Assembly (NCBI GenBank): GCA_030998015.1
Contig: JARWMV010000252.1
Span: forward strand, 434,001-498,000
Length of the DNA stretch: 64,000 bases
Reading direction: 5' to 3'
From: Ceratorhiza oryzae-sativae
Lineage: Eukaryota; Basidiomycota; Agaricomycetes; Cantharellales; Ceratobasidiaceae
Shown here piece after piece: positions 35,525 through 46,391 of the stretch (within the stretch, counting starts at the first letter, position 1; each line of letters opens with the position of its first letter). The notes beneath the pieces were generated by a model. The model worked only from the letters and a program-made list of their open reading frames with translations, did no database searches and was not told the DNA's origin. The translations under genes were made by a program, and so were the position numbers.

Positions 35525-37855
35525 ATGGCTGCCTTGCTCGCCCTTGGCTATTCTATGCTCGTCGAGGCCCAGAAGGCCAACGAAGCTAATGAGCACGCCG
35601 AGAACCAGCATGCGACCGCAGCTACCTCTACTCCCTCAACCAGTGAGGCTGCTCCAACATGGGCTGGTACTTTGAGTGCTATATTCACCCCTGAAACAGG
35701 AAATACACCCAACGGGTCCGCCGTTGGAACCACGACCGCTGGACTTTCCGGCACGCCTACTCCCCCAGCTTCTCCTCCCTTGCAAAGAAAGCCATCTCGG
35801 CCCTCTGCCATCCAACGCTCCTCAACGAAAGACTCCAAGAGCGAATCCTCGCGAAGCGGGTCGACTCGACGGCAAAAGATGCATGCTAGCGCCAAGGAGC
35901 TGGACGAGCAGTACGCGAAGCAAATGGCCAAGGTCGCACGACTCATGCGCAAGATGGCGCGTGCCGAGCAGAGGGAGAAGAACGCGCGCTGGAAGGCAGC
36001 CATGCAGGATATCACGATGGCGCGTGCCGCCGGCATCGATCCTCAGGCCGATAAGGTTGGATGGGATGACGACACCGACGACGAGGATGCCGCACAAGCG
36101 GACGCTACACTCAAGAAACCCGTCACCGACTTGTCCGCCAAGTCCGCCGACTCAGATGCTCCCGCTCCCGAATCTAGCGACACCCTCGCGCGCTTCATTC
36201 ATGCCATGTTCTCCAACATGAACCCCTTTGAGGACGCGCCTCACGTCGAGCGAGATGGCCAGCCGGTCACCACCACGCCACAGACGACCGATTCGCAAAC
36301 CAAACCCGCTCCTTCAAAGCCTGACCAAGGTGCCGATGCGGAAGTGCTTCGGCTTTTGTCGTCCGCGAGCGCGATGAACCAGGAAACCAAGTCTCGCGGT
36401 AGCGTGTGGAACATTCTCGATCGTCTCACTCCAGGAAAGCCCAAGAAGGGAGGGCCAGAGGCGGCCGAAGGCAGCGTTATGTTTAGTGCTCCCTTGTTTA
36501 TCACCGAGAATTCCAAAGTCGAGGTCGCTCGATCCGAGATGCGGACAGTCCAGGAGGAGCACGAACCTGACTCGGACGACAGCAAGCCTCACTCATCCAA
36601 GTTTGCCAACCTTGTCACCCGGATGGGCATGGATGGCATGTTTGGCAAGAAGAAATCGGGCGAGTCGAAATCAGATGAACCCGAGGCACCTGTGGTCGAG
36701 GTGAAGACTGAGCCTGCGCGGCCAGCGGTTAAGGAAATGCGAGTTTGGCGACCTAGTCCCGACAATATCTCTTTGCAATGCTCCTGGTGGGGATACCGTA
36801 TGTGAGTGCATATTACTCGGGGTTAAGCGACCAGACTCTAACCGCCCCCAAAGTTATCTCCCTCCCCCAGTTTTGGCGGTCCTGAGCGACCAGAAACTTG
36901 AGGCTGCGAAACGAGCCGCGCTGGTCACCACGTCCCTTCAGTGGATGATCGATCATATTCCGACAGCCTTGCTACCCCCTCAAGTAGGCCTTGTCATGTC
37001 CTTGATTCGAGGTATTATCCCAGCGTTGGGGTATATCGGTAAGTTGACGGGATAAATCTGCGGAACCTCAGTCTGATGTTTTGCGTACTAGGCGGATTTA
37101 TTGCATGGTCTTGGAGCGCTATCTCTGGAGCTGACCAGGGTGATGGAGTGGTTCTGAGTGCAACATGGCTCCTTCCTATCGCTCTAATCCCCGGCCCATG
37201 GGACGTTCCCCCCGAGCCCGAACAGGTTGAATCTGAACCCGAGCCAGAGCCCGAGGTCGTAGTGGCCACAAAGAGTAGGCGGCCATCGATTTCCCGAACC
37301 CCATCTCTTGCGAAAATGCTCGAAAGAAAGTCATCTACCAGATCGGCAACTTCGCTGTCAGAAAAGAAAGCTAGTGACAAGGCGACCGCCGAGACGAGGC
37401 CGATTCCTATCAAGCGACCTACCGAGCCTGCTCGACGCCCCTCAGCGGCAGGCCCTCTCCCAACTCCCCCGTCCTCTTTCCCCCGCTCCGCTGCCCACCT
37501 TGCATCGCCTCCGCCGTTGGTCAAGTCCAAGGAGCCGAGCCAGGAAGCCCCCACCCTTAAGAGGAGTACGAGCAAACTGGGCCTGAACATCGTCTGGTCG
37601 GACAAACCACAGACAGAGGAGCCACAGCCCGTAGAGGGAGGCCTGAAACGGAAGCCTAGCTTCAAGCTTCCTATGCCCGACGTCACCTGGGATCACGAAC
37701 GCAAAGCTGCCGAAGCCGAAGCTGCTGCCAAAGCCAAAGCCGAGCAAGAGGCAAAGGCTGCGGCCAAAGCTAAACTCAAGAACAAGTACGCTCAGGCGTT
37801 GATGAACGAGATGAACGCAGAGAAGGCTCCAGTCGGATGGTCCCGTTTCTCATAG
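35525..37855 (+). CDS. Large hypothetical protein with membrane-associated central region
   Basis: Three exons in phase: 35525-36801, 36854-37038 and 37092-37855, giving about 741 residues. It starts MAALLALGYSMLVEAQKANE. The N-terminal third is Ser/Thr/Pro-rich; a basic coiled coil follows (KELDEQYAKQMAKVARLMRK), then disordered acidic regions with DLSAKSADSDAPAPE. The conserved-looking core is WRPSPDNISLQCSWWGYR, then LPPPVLAVLSDQKLEAAKRA, ALLPPQVGLVMSLIRGIIPA and GGFIAWSWSAI, with one or two membrane-embedded helices. The C-terminus is disordered again and ends with an Ala/Lys/Glu-rich helix and NEMNAEKAPVGWSRFS. Family not recognised. TATA box about 70 nt upstream. Confidence 0.7.
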
Positions 37856-38436
37856 TTGCTGTCGAACCCTTTGGAGGCCAACTCTCATGCGGTTACGACC
37901 ATTTCGCTTCTTCATCGAGGACGAGTTGGTTTAATTATAATATTATGATTGATAGATCTATCGCATTTACTTAGAATCGCATCTCTATATGTATTTCCCA
38001 CTTTCCATGAACAATCGTATACATATGTATTTGAATTAAACTTGGGCTGCGGCGCGTGCTTCTGTGCCGTTGTTGCGACTCTATCAGCTGAAATTGACCT
38101 CGCTTGCTGTTATCAACCAGCAGTTCTTGACGCTCGGCTAAGAGGTTGGAACCCCGAGAAGGGTGGAGGAGTTTTACGGCATATATCGTTAGCGGCCGTC
38201 GTCTATGCGCCACGCTGCTCTTTGACTGATTGCTAATCCAGTGTATTTTATGAAAACACACTCGAATGCTGACTTGATGACCATGTATGATCATATGAGG
38301 GGCAGGTTCCAGATTGTGCCGCAATGGCCAAGCTCGGCATGACTAATCAGCCGTGAATGGCTCTTCCCGGAACTGACCAGCCATCTATAAATACGCTGGC
38401 CGATGGCTTGACTGCACCAAAACCCGCGTGCTTTTA
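37856..38436. other. Intergenic upstream of MFS gene
   Basis: AT-rich at the 5' side. The MFS TATA box is at 38386-38393. No gene seen. Confidence 0.45.
38386..38393 (+). promoter_or_regulatory. TATA box of the MFS gene
   Basis: TATAAATA, 44-51 nt before the ATG at 38437. Confidence 0.55.
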
Positions 38437-40502
38437 ATGACCTCGCCCACAAACACCAACGATACTCGCGACAGTGACCAAGTGACTCTCGAAGAGCCTC
38501 ACCACGCGGCCCTTCCTGCATCCGCTCTGGATAAAAAGTCACCAAGACCAAAACCATTCGAGCAACACAATGTGTCTGTACCCGCAAAGCCATTTTCGGT
38601 ATACACCAAGCGAGAAAAATGGTGTATAGTAGCAATGGTAGCCCTAGCAGGGCTGTTTAGGTATCTGCAGCACCATATCCCGTGGGCCCTTTCTGAAACC
38701 AAAGTAGCCCGTTGGCATCAGCTATATATTTCCCTGCAATTCCAACCATGGCTATTGCTTTCGACAAGTCCGTCGAACTAATCAACTTGACGCTCACCAT
38801 GTACATGATATTTCAAGGCATAAGTGCGACCTAGTTTCCTTCAGGGAACTACGATTGCGACGTTGACCGTAACTTGCGTGGAAATAGGCCCAATGTTTTG
38901 GGGGATTTTGGCCGATAGGATAGGAAGACGTCCGGTTTACCTCATGTGCCTGTCGGTACTATTGCTGTCCTGCGTGGGCCTGGCCCTGGTACCAACAAAT
39001 GCTTATTGGCTCCTGATGGTGCTACGGTGCTTTCAAGCTGCTGGATCAGCAAGCACCATTGCCTTGGGTCTGGATAGCAGTTGACTTGTGTGTACCCCAG
39101 CTGATCCCAAGTTACGTTTGTAGGCGCTGGAGTGATATCCGACATTGCGACACCAGGCGAACGAGGGGGGTTCCTTGGGTTATTCACCCTCGGCCCGATG
39201 GTATGTGCAGGCTCGAGTATGCGTTCGAGAAGCTGCTAATATGTACTAGATCGGCCCCTGTGTTGGCCCTATTATTGGAGGATTACTTGCCGGCAATCTG
39301 GGGTGGAGGTGCGCGCGATAGCCTCGAAGCCAACGTGTACGCTTACATCTATGCAATAGGTCAATGTTTTGGTTTTTGGTGATAGCAACAGGTGTATTGC
39401 TAGCCTTCATGGCGCTGTAAGCTTATCTCCTTTTGTTTCTGAGTAGCGTCGGCTTATGGATATGCAGAACATTTCCAGAAACCTTGCGAGCCATCACTGG
39501 AGACGGCTCAAAACCTCCCCAAAGATGGAATCGGGCCCCCCTCTCCATAATCGGGCGGAAAGTATCAAATGCTAATATTAGTAACCCGGACCCATCAGAT
39601 CCTACCCCTCACCGACGTAGCCCAAGCCCACTCCAAATATTCCGTGTGTTTACCCAACCTGACATACTCATGGTATTAGTTTGCACCGGGATTATTTACT
39701 CGCTTTTCTACTCGGTCACTACCACCACCGCACCGCTATTCACGTCCGTATACCCGTATCTCACCCAGAGTACCGTGGGCTTGTGTTTCATTGCATACGG
39801 CGTGGGTGGTGCGATTGGCACAGTTGTAATGGGGAAAATACTCGATTATGATTGGAGAAAAATGGAAGCACGGTACGCGCAGATTGATACCGACTCCCCT
39901 GCTTCAGAAGACCAAAGGCCAAGTCAACTTGAAAAGGGGGCGCATACATCAAAAAACCCCAAGAAAACTCTCGATAAACAAGATCTGCCTATCGAGCATA
40001 CACGGCTCAAACGTGTGCCTATTGTATTTTTCACCCTAATCACCGCAAGTATAGGATATGGGTGGAGCCTTGAGGCCAAGGCCCAATTAGCAGCTCCACT
40101 CATAATGCAATTCATTGGCGAGTAGCGCTGCTTTTGTCATCTGCTCTGGCACATGTGTTGATATAACGTGATAGTTGGTTTGATGAGCATGTGTATCATG
40201 ACCATTAATCAGACCATCCTGCTAGATATGTACCCATCTCAAGGCTCTTCGATTACCGCGTCGGTGAGTGTGCTCGTAGACATAACTTGAATGCTACTCA
40301 TATCAACTGAAAGAACAACTTTGTACGTTGTCTGCTCGGGGCTGGGACAGTCTCAATTCAAGACTCTGTTATTAACGCGATCAACCCTGGTTGGACTTAC
40401 GTGTTATTTGGTGGCATATGTTGCCTCACTATTCCTGTGTTTATCCTCGAATGGAAGTGCGGTGCAAGGTGGAGAAAAAAGAGGGCAACGAAAAGCAACT
40501 AG
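38437..40502 (+). CDS. MFS transporter (drug:H+ antiporter, 12-TM type)
   Basis: Plasma-membrane efflux transporter of the major facilitator superfamily. Cytosolic N-terminus MTSPTNTNDTRDSDQVTLEE, first helix WCIVAMVALAGLF, then by intron SPLASAIYFPAIPTMAIAFD and INLTLTMYMIFQG. The signature loop is ILADRIGRRPVYL (motif A). It continues LRCFQAAGSASTIALG, GVISDIATPGERGGFLGLFT, LGPMIGPCVGPIIGGLLAG, the FPETLR segment (DHA1 motif), a long central loop, TGIIYSLFYSVTTTTAPLF, YGVGGAIGTVVMGKILDYDW, and a C-terminal pair ending ILEWKCGARWRKKRATKSN. About nine introns; several exons are shorter than 80 nt. Substrate cannot be told from sequence. Converges with the AA9 gene (118 bp apart). Confidence 0.88.
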
Positions 40503-40620
40503 TTATATGGACTCTATCGCCTCACGATTTTCTCAACACTCTTGCTATGGCTTTTCATATCTCATCTTAACACAATCCTGAAATTTCATTCTTCTACTAC
40601 ACAGGCGAAGGCGCAATAAT

Positions 40621-42038
40621 TCAAACGACTGTAACCGGGCCTCCTGGCGCGATATACGCTTGGTTGGAAGCTTCCCCAAGGTAGGGACTGGGACTATGAT
40701 GAGTCATGTGTAAGCAACGGCATGGAATCTGCCTACTTGAATAGAATGCCGGGGTCGGTCGCTTTGTATGCACCCTAGCGCAGTATTGTTTGGTTCTGAT
40801 TTTAACTCGAAACAAACACAACTTACTGGGAAAGCAAGCCCTGAAGGGTTGGCAGAGCCTCCACCTGTGACGGTGATTTGTGCACACACGGGGTAGACTA
40901 AAAAGCGGTACATCGTCTATACCACATTGAATATCTAGCTGACGTGGGACTACACTGGGCTCCACCGAGACTTGAACCGGCATGCAGAGCGAGAATCTTT
41001 TCACGAACTCGTCAGCGTATGTACTTGCCAACCGGTAGTCTCCAGTCCTCCTACCTCGTGACGAAGCAGGTAATCCCCGCTCGCAAGGTTCTTTGGGATG
41101 GTTACCGCCCAGGATGCATTGTTCTTTGCAAGCTTGTCCGATGCCCACTGACCATTGGCATATGTCTCTTGGGAGATCTATATCGGTTTCTGTTGGTAAC
41201 CCATCTCGCTGAGCCGCTTTAAAATACCTTGAACCACGGCGTTCCTGTGTTACCCTGTAATTTCATACAATTAATATTACTCTTTGAAGGGAATGAGTGA
41301 GCACAACTGATCTACCTTGAAACTCGAACAGGACCCGGAGCTGGAAGAACAGGCCGGTTGTAAGCGGACTCGCGGACTCTGGAGTGTTGAAGCCAACCCT
41401 CCTACCATTTAGCCATATAATTCATCACGGGCCCATAATGGCCAAGAGGCCACGAATTCCACAAAAACTCCCTGGTTGCAAGACAGTCATTCCGTGTCTG
41501 ATGATCGAGTTATCGAAAACAGCCTCACACTTTACCTCCAGCAGGGACGGATACGGTGATAGGAGCTGATGGCAGATAGTTGCCGATAGAGCAGGTGATA
41601 TCGCCTGTTATCGTAAGTGAGCATCAGATATTCAGCAGATGGGCCGCGCATATATTTACCAGATTCGGGATTGTTCACAAAACCCCGAGTCGTTGGGTGT
41701 GCGACGAACAACTCGAACTGGCTGAGGCCGAGAAATACGGGTCAAATGACTGAATTAACTTCGCCGAACTGGACATACGGTGGGCCTGGTGGCAGATTAT
41801 ACGTCAACGTGATGAAAATAATGAAGAATTCAAGCGGGACCATACGTAGTATAAGGATCCGTAGGCACATTCCAACCTTTAGCACAAATTCAATCATCTA
41901 ACTTTAACTCGTAGAGGGGGTAGACATACCTGGGACCACAGCTCCGCCATTAATACGGAGCCAAGGGACATAGCCGTGGGAGTACGCTGACTGGAAAAGG
42001 CAGACCAGAGTTGTGGCAGTAATTGCTTTCACTTGCAT
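40621..42038 (-). CDS. AA9 lytic polysaccharide monooxygenase
   Basis: Copper enzyme that oxidatively cleaves cellulose or related glucans outside the cell. Signal peptide MQVKAITATTLVCLFQSAYS, then HGYVPWLRINGGAVVPG, so the copper-binding N-terminal His follows the cleavage site. Downstream, with introns placed by phase: GWNVPTDPYTT, RGFVNNPESGDITCSIGNYL, SVPAGGKVEFLWNSWPLGHY and GPVMNYMAKW (the second copper His is in LGHYGPV), SWAVTIPKNLASGDYLLRHE, ILALHAGSSLGGAQFYPVCA (axial Tyr in QFYPVCAQI), GLAFPGAYKATDPGILF and YIAPGGPVTVV. Every AA9 landmark is present, so the gene looks intact despite eight or more short exons; the region near 41850-41700 is the least certain. No CBM1 at the C-terminus. 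Confidence 0.92.
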
Positions 42039-42376
42039 ATCTGAATGAAAAGAATGAAGAATTTGTTGAGAATGTGTGGTTGAGCAAGCTAGCCTTATAT
42101 GCGTGATTAAGCTCGTTCAACACATGACGGCCCGGTCCACCTGCAAGAACCCAAATATCATGTTATCAAGATGCCATGTCGTTCGCCCCAGCATTTGGCC
42201 GACGCCGATATTGTATACGAGGTATCTCCGAGAGCGATCACGGTAGAGGCCAGCGATACGCGCTAGGATATTCACATCGCTGAGACTCTGCCTGGATGAT
42301 CCTATTTCGAGCTCGTATTCACCGGGCTCCTGATATTAAATCGACTTGTCTAGAAGGTCCATATGAATGTCTATTG
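42039..42376. other. Intergenic upstream of AA9 gene
   Basis: Contains the AA9 promoter and the COQ1 3' flank. A short open frame from the COQ1 end could reach a little further into it. Confidence 0.4.
42094..42101 (-). promoter_or_regulatory. TATA-like box of the AA9 gene
   Basis: The minus strand reads CATATAAG, 56-63 nt before the ATG at 42038. Confidence 0.5.
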
Positions 42377-43965
42377 CTACTGCATACAACGAGTAAAAAT
42401 GCATAGTCTATTTTGTTCGTGAAACAAGCGATCACACAGCACCTCCAGACCTAACCTAGCATCACTTTCCGGAAGTTGCCGAATAGCTTTTCGGGCTTCG
42501 TCTGCATACGACATGGCTAGTTCGCGCGTTTTCTGTAAAGCAGAAGTTGACGCTACTATTGAGCGGGCCTACTTCCTCTATCAGCATGTGCTCGCCTTAC
42601 GATAAATGGTGTAGCTTACGAGTTCCACGTCGCCATTCCCGCTGAACCTTCGGTTGATCAGCTCGCCCATCTTGGGCTCTTCTTGCCAAGCAAAGAGTGC
42701 TGGTGCAGTGGTTAAGCCTAGCTTCATATCTGCTCCGCCCGATGGTTTCCCAAGCTCAGCTGAGGTACTAAAGTCCAGCATATCATCTACAAGCTAGTCA
42801 AGTTAAAGAAATGTTAAACCGAAAGACAAAACGAGCTTACTTGAAACGCAATCCCAATATTGCGCCCGTACGAGTAAGCGATATCTTTAAGCTGCTCATC
42901 GGTCAGCCCGGACGATGAATTGGTATTTCCCGATTGCGCTCCGCCAAGCACCACAGAGGCTCTTGCGCTCTTCGCCATCAAACTAGCGGTCTTGAGATAA
43001 GTCTTCTTGAGATAAAAGTTCCACCGAGCAGCGTCCGGACCAATCGTACCCAATGCCGGGCCCATCATAGTGCCCCCGCCAAAGACTTCCTCGATCTGGG
43101 CGACCTCACCTTCCACCAGGTTGTTGATCATGCTCGAGACAAGTTCGACTACCTCGAGATCTCCGAGGCGGGCCAGCGCAGCCGAGGCTCTAGCCAGCAG
43201 GAAGTCTCCCCCGAGGATCGAAAGCTTGTTCCCGAATCTCGCAGGTGCCGAGGGGCGCGAGCGCCGGGAGTCAGCTTTGTCTATGACATCATCATGGAGG
43301 AGTGACGCGACATGGATCATCTCGGTGATTTGGGCAAGACGCCGCTGGGTTGGGAGGACGGAGGTATGGGATGGGAGGGGTGCATGGAAAGTATGAAATC
43401 CGGCTTGTTGTTGCCTCGGACGTTGCCATGAGTGGGGAGAGAATAGGTTGCTGGGGGTAGGGGAGTCGGTGAGCTGAGGTAATGCTGGGTTAAAGTCTGT
43501 CAAGACATCGGGTGGTGACAATGGTCGGTTGATCGCATCAGGATCGGCGTTGACCATAGCGCCACATTTTTCGCTCCAGCCAGAGGCGAGCCCGTTGGCA
43601 GCCTTGGCAAAGAGAAGAATAAGCACAGGCCGAATGTGCTTTCCTGCAGACTCGAAATAATATCGAGCGACAGCGGTGAGCTCCGGTTGGGATGACGGGA
43701 CAAGGCTGAGCAAATCCTCTCGAAGATGCTCTAGGTCGGTTGCAAGGTATTTGAACGGATCAACCGCGCGGGCCTCTGGAGCGTTGGCATTCAACACGAG
43801 GTTCCGATGTGCCTGGGCAAGTGCAGCAGTCGTCTCATTTGGAGTCGGTGGGACCACTGCCCTGAGATCGTGGACTGCTACGCTAGCGCTTGACTGTCGT
43901 ACAAGACGTAAACGGGTGGTCGTCCGAGCTAGCCCAGAACTTCGAATGCCTAGTTTGGAAATCAT
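42377..43965 (-). CDS. COQ1: Polyprenyl diphosphate synthase for ubiquinone (COQ1)
   Basis: Makes the isoprenoid tail of coenzyme Q in mitochondria. Presequence-like start MISKLGIRSSGLARTTTRLR. Prenyltransferase motifs in order: FESAGKHIRPVLILL, then VASLLHDDVIDKADSRR (first Asp-rich motif), GNKLSILGGDFLLARASAAL, ELVSSMINNLVEGEV, YLKKTYLKTASLMAKSARA, and across an intron LVDDMLDFSTSAELGKPSGG (second Asp-rich motif). Between GKHIRP and the first Asp motif sits a Pro-rich insert of about 70 residues (DAINRPLSPPDVLTDFNP onward), as in several fungal Coq1 proteins. The C-terminus past LPESDARLGLEVL is not typical of the family; a mis-set last intron is possible. Divergent from mS41 with 391 bp between starts. 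Confidence 0.92.
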
Positions 43966-44356
43966 TTTACAAGTATGGGCTGCCGAGAGATCTCAGCAGG
44001 ATTTAGGACTCCGATAGCTGAAATACTTGCCACTTCAAGTGCCAGGATCAACAATCCGCCTAACCGAATACCCCAACACGAGCTCCCAAGAAAGCTTACA
44101 CTATAACTACAATCGAATCAATTTAAGCAGTCAATTTTTACAACTAGTCATGTGCTGACTAGTCCCTTGGCAAGTACCCATCAGGCTTGTCGCACACGTT
44201 AAGTGGGTAGAAAAGGCTCACACAAGAGGCCGGATGACGCTGGTTGCAGCTTTGCTATTCACTCGGTCCCGATGACGATTCCGAGGGAACCCGCATGGAA
44301 TTACATAGTTGCCGTCAGGAGCCGGGCGCTTAGCTTAGTTTCGTTCGACCACAGCG
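43966..44356. promoter_or_regulatory. Shared promoter of COQ1 and mS41
   Basis: A 391-bp head-to-head gap between two mitochondrial-protein genes. No TATA box seen on either side. Confidence 0.45.
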
Positions 44357-44921
44357 ATGAACGCTTTCCTGCTTAGACGTTCTGGTGTGGATGTCCTCAA
44401 GACTGCCCAGAGGTTAAATACCGGCAGAATGCTGCATGGCAGGGTGGCAGCCCCTCCGGCTCCGGCTCCTCACGGTAAATAGCCATCCAATAACCGATCC
44501 GTATCGACTGTAAATCGCCTTGTTGTGAGCATCTAGGTAGATACCAGACACCCGGAGACTTTCTTACAGCCATCGGTCGATCCTCTGATACCAAGCTCAA
44601 GGTCGAGACCTGGGATGACCTTTGGCGTATGCGAGGGGAAGACATGAAGAAGGCTGGGTTAGCGCCTTCGGAACGGAGGTGAGTGTAAGTACATCTAGCA
44701 TACAACTTATCGTGAAAGTATTGCGGCTTGTAAAGGTACATTCTGTGGGCTTTGGAGAAATTCCGTCAAGGGCACGACCCAGCGGCTATCGCAATCAAGG
44801 AACGACCCAAAAAGACTATTCGTGGGTGAGTCGTTTGATGACAGAACTCTATGGCTTTTCAAGACTCATTCTGCACGCCAGATGGGGTCCTAGAGTGCAA
44901 AATGGTAAAAGAGTGCGATAA
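44357..44921 (+). CDS. Mitochondrial ribosomal protein mS41 (Fyv4/IGS41 domain)
   Basis: Small-subunit mitoribosomal protein. Four exons: start MNAFLLRRSGVDVLKTAQRL (presequence), then after an intron of about 100 nt AIGRSSDTKLKVETWDDLWR, MRGEDMKKAGLAPSERRYIL and WALEKFRQGHDPAAIA, then by a last intron GWGPRVQNGKRVR. The pattern I-G-R ... W-x-x-L ... M-x-x-A-G-x ... R-R-Y-I-L-x-x-x-x-K-F-R-x-G is that of the IGS41 domain of yeast Fyv4. Length is about 110-120 residues. It would be missed in a simple ORF scan because no exon exceeds 150 nt. Confidence 0.82.
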
Positions 44922-46391
44922 GCACACGCCCTGCAATTTGTACCATGATAAAGACTTGCGACATGAATCCTCAATTTCGTCACTCGAATATGTCTATTTG
45001 CTTTGGTTCATCTTGGGAGCAAACTTTGCCAAAAGGTGCATACCCTAACGACACTCCAGCCTCGTCGCCGCTCGTTTATTACCTGGCCGCGCCACAATTC
45101 GTATTTTAAAACCGTATACTGAGGTATCGAACGCGACTCGACCAATTATTCGTATCTTAGGCAAGGTCCGGATCAGCTGCTCGGCTCCTTCCCTGATGGG
45201 CAACCGCGAGGCCCGATATCCAAGTTATTTTGTAGCGCTCAAAGTAGAGAGAGCGCGTTAACTAATATCATCTTTGTCTTTGGCGGTTAAAGGAACGAAA
45301 TGTGGGTATGATCATTTGGACACGAGCAGGCTGGAACAAAGGCTATGTCTCGGGTGCATTCGACTCATTTGAAACGCTCAACCTAGCACTGGACACCAGG
45401 GCGGGCTGGGTGCAGCCAAGAAGGGAATGGCCTCTTTGGTGGATAGACCAGATGCGATGGATTCAAAGAGGCATGTCCGGGGAGCCGTGGAGGAAAAGGC
45501 ACTGCACGTTCACCTGTCTTCAAATGGTGACCTGAAAAGAATGAACCAACAGAGGAGGCTCGTCTGACCGCCGTAACGAGTTCCGCCTGCCACTCGTATT
45601 CGACACCGAACCACTGTGACACCGACTCGCGGACGTTACAACATGCTATCCATACTACCGTGTGACTGTGATTGGTTCGTCCCCACCCCAGTTTACTCTG
45701 GCTGCTCGCATAGCATCTTGGCAGCATGCACGCCTATCAGTTCCGATTTTGCGTCTATACGGCCAGCGCTTGTCGCTCATAGCCCCTGGAAGCGCAAGCT
45801 CTCCTAAACTTTATTGAACAGCATAGTGATAAGCCCATCATGAGGGGGCCTACATAGCATGATTGGGACGAAACCGTGTAGCGACCATTCAGTGTATATC
45901 TGTTGTCCCCACAAAACCGGCTCTAAACCGACAAACAGACATTAGTATATGCGATCGTTTTGGTTCATTTAATGGCGAATATGCTTAGCCTCGGGCACTG
46001 GAGGGTGGTAGCACTGGTTGGCTGATGTGCAACAACGTGTATGCGATCGACAAACGTAAATACATCGCCTCGGGAACCGCCGAGCGCCTAGCCCGGAGGC
46101 GTTTCTCGTTCTAGCTCCGAGTCGCATGAAATAAGTATCACGTATTTCGACCCCGACTGCCAGCGCAGCGCGTCGTCCGTTGCGCACCATCACCCACAAG
46201 ACGCGGCAACGCGCCCCTTCTATTCGTCGCTTGCCCTTTGTTGCTTGACGACCATCTGCGTCTGTGTTTCGTGTCGGAATACCCCTGACTAGGCGCGACA
46301 AGGGGGGATTTTCTGGCTTTGTATCTATCATCTTGCTTGTCCACTTTGTCTGTACTCGTTCCCCCTTTTCACGACGATCACGATCTCGACC
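44922..46391. other. 1.5-kb gap without a clear gene
   Basis: Several open stretches exist (plus strand 45302-45535 with Trp-rich sequence, minus strand 45727-45383) but none shows recognisable family sequence or good splice context. The last 350 bp are CT-rich with pyrimidine tracts leading into the ATG at 46392 and are probably its promoter and leader. Confidence 0.45.

Noticed and set aside
40621..41148. Long minus-strand open frame of 175 codons
   Set aside because: It reads through several AA9 introns and is out of frame for most of its length; only its last part is coding.
32585..42038. GH88, MFS and AA9 as one metabolic cluster
   Set aside because: They are separated by FHIT and an unknown protein and have unrelated substrates; closeness alone is weak evidence.
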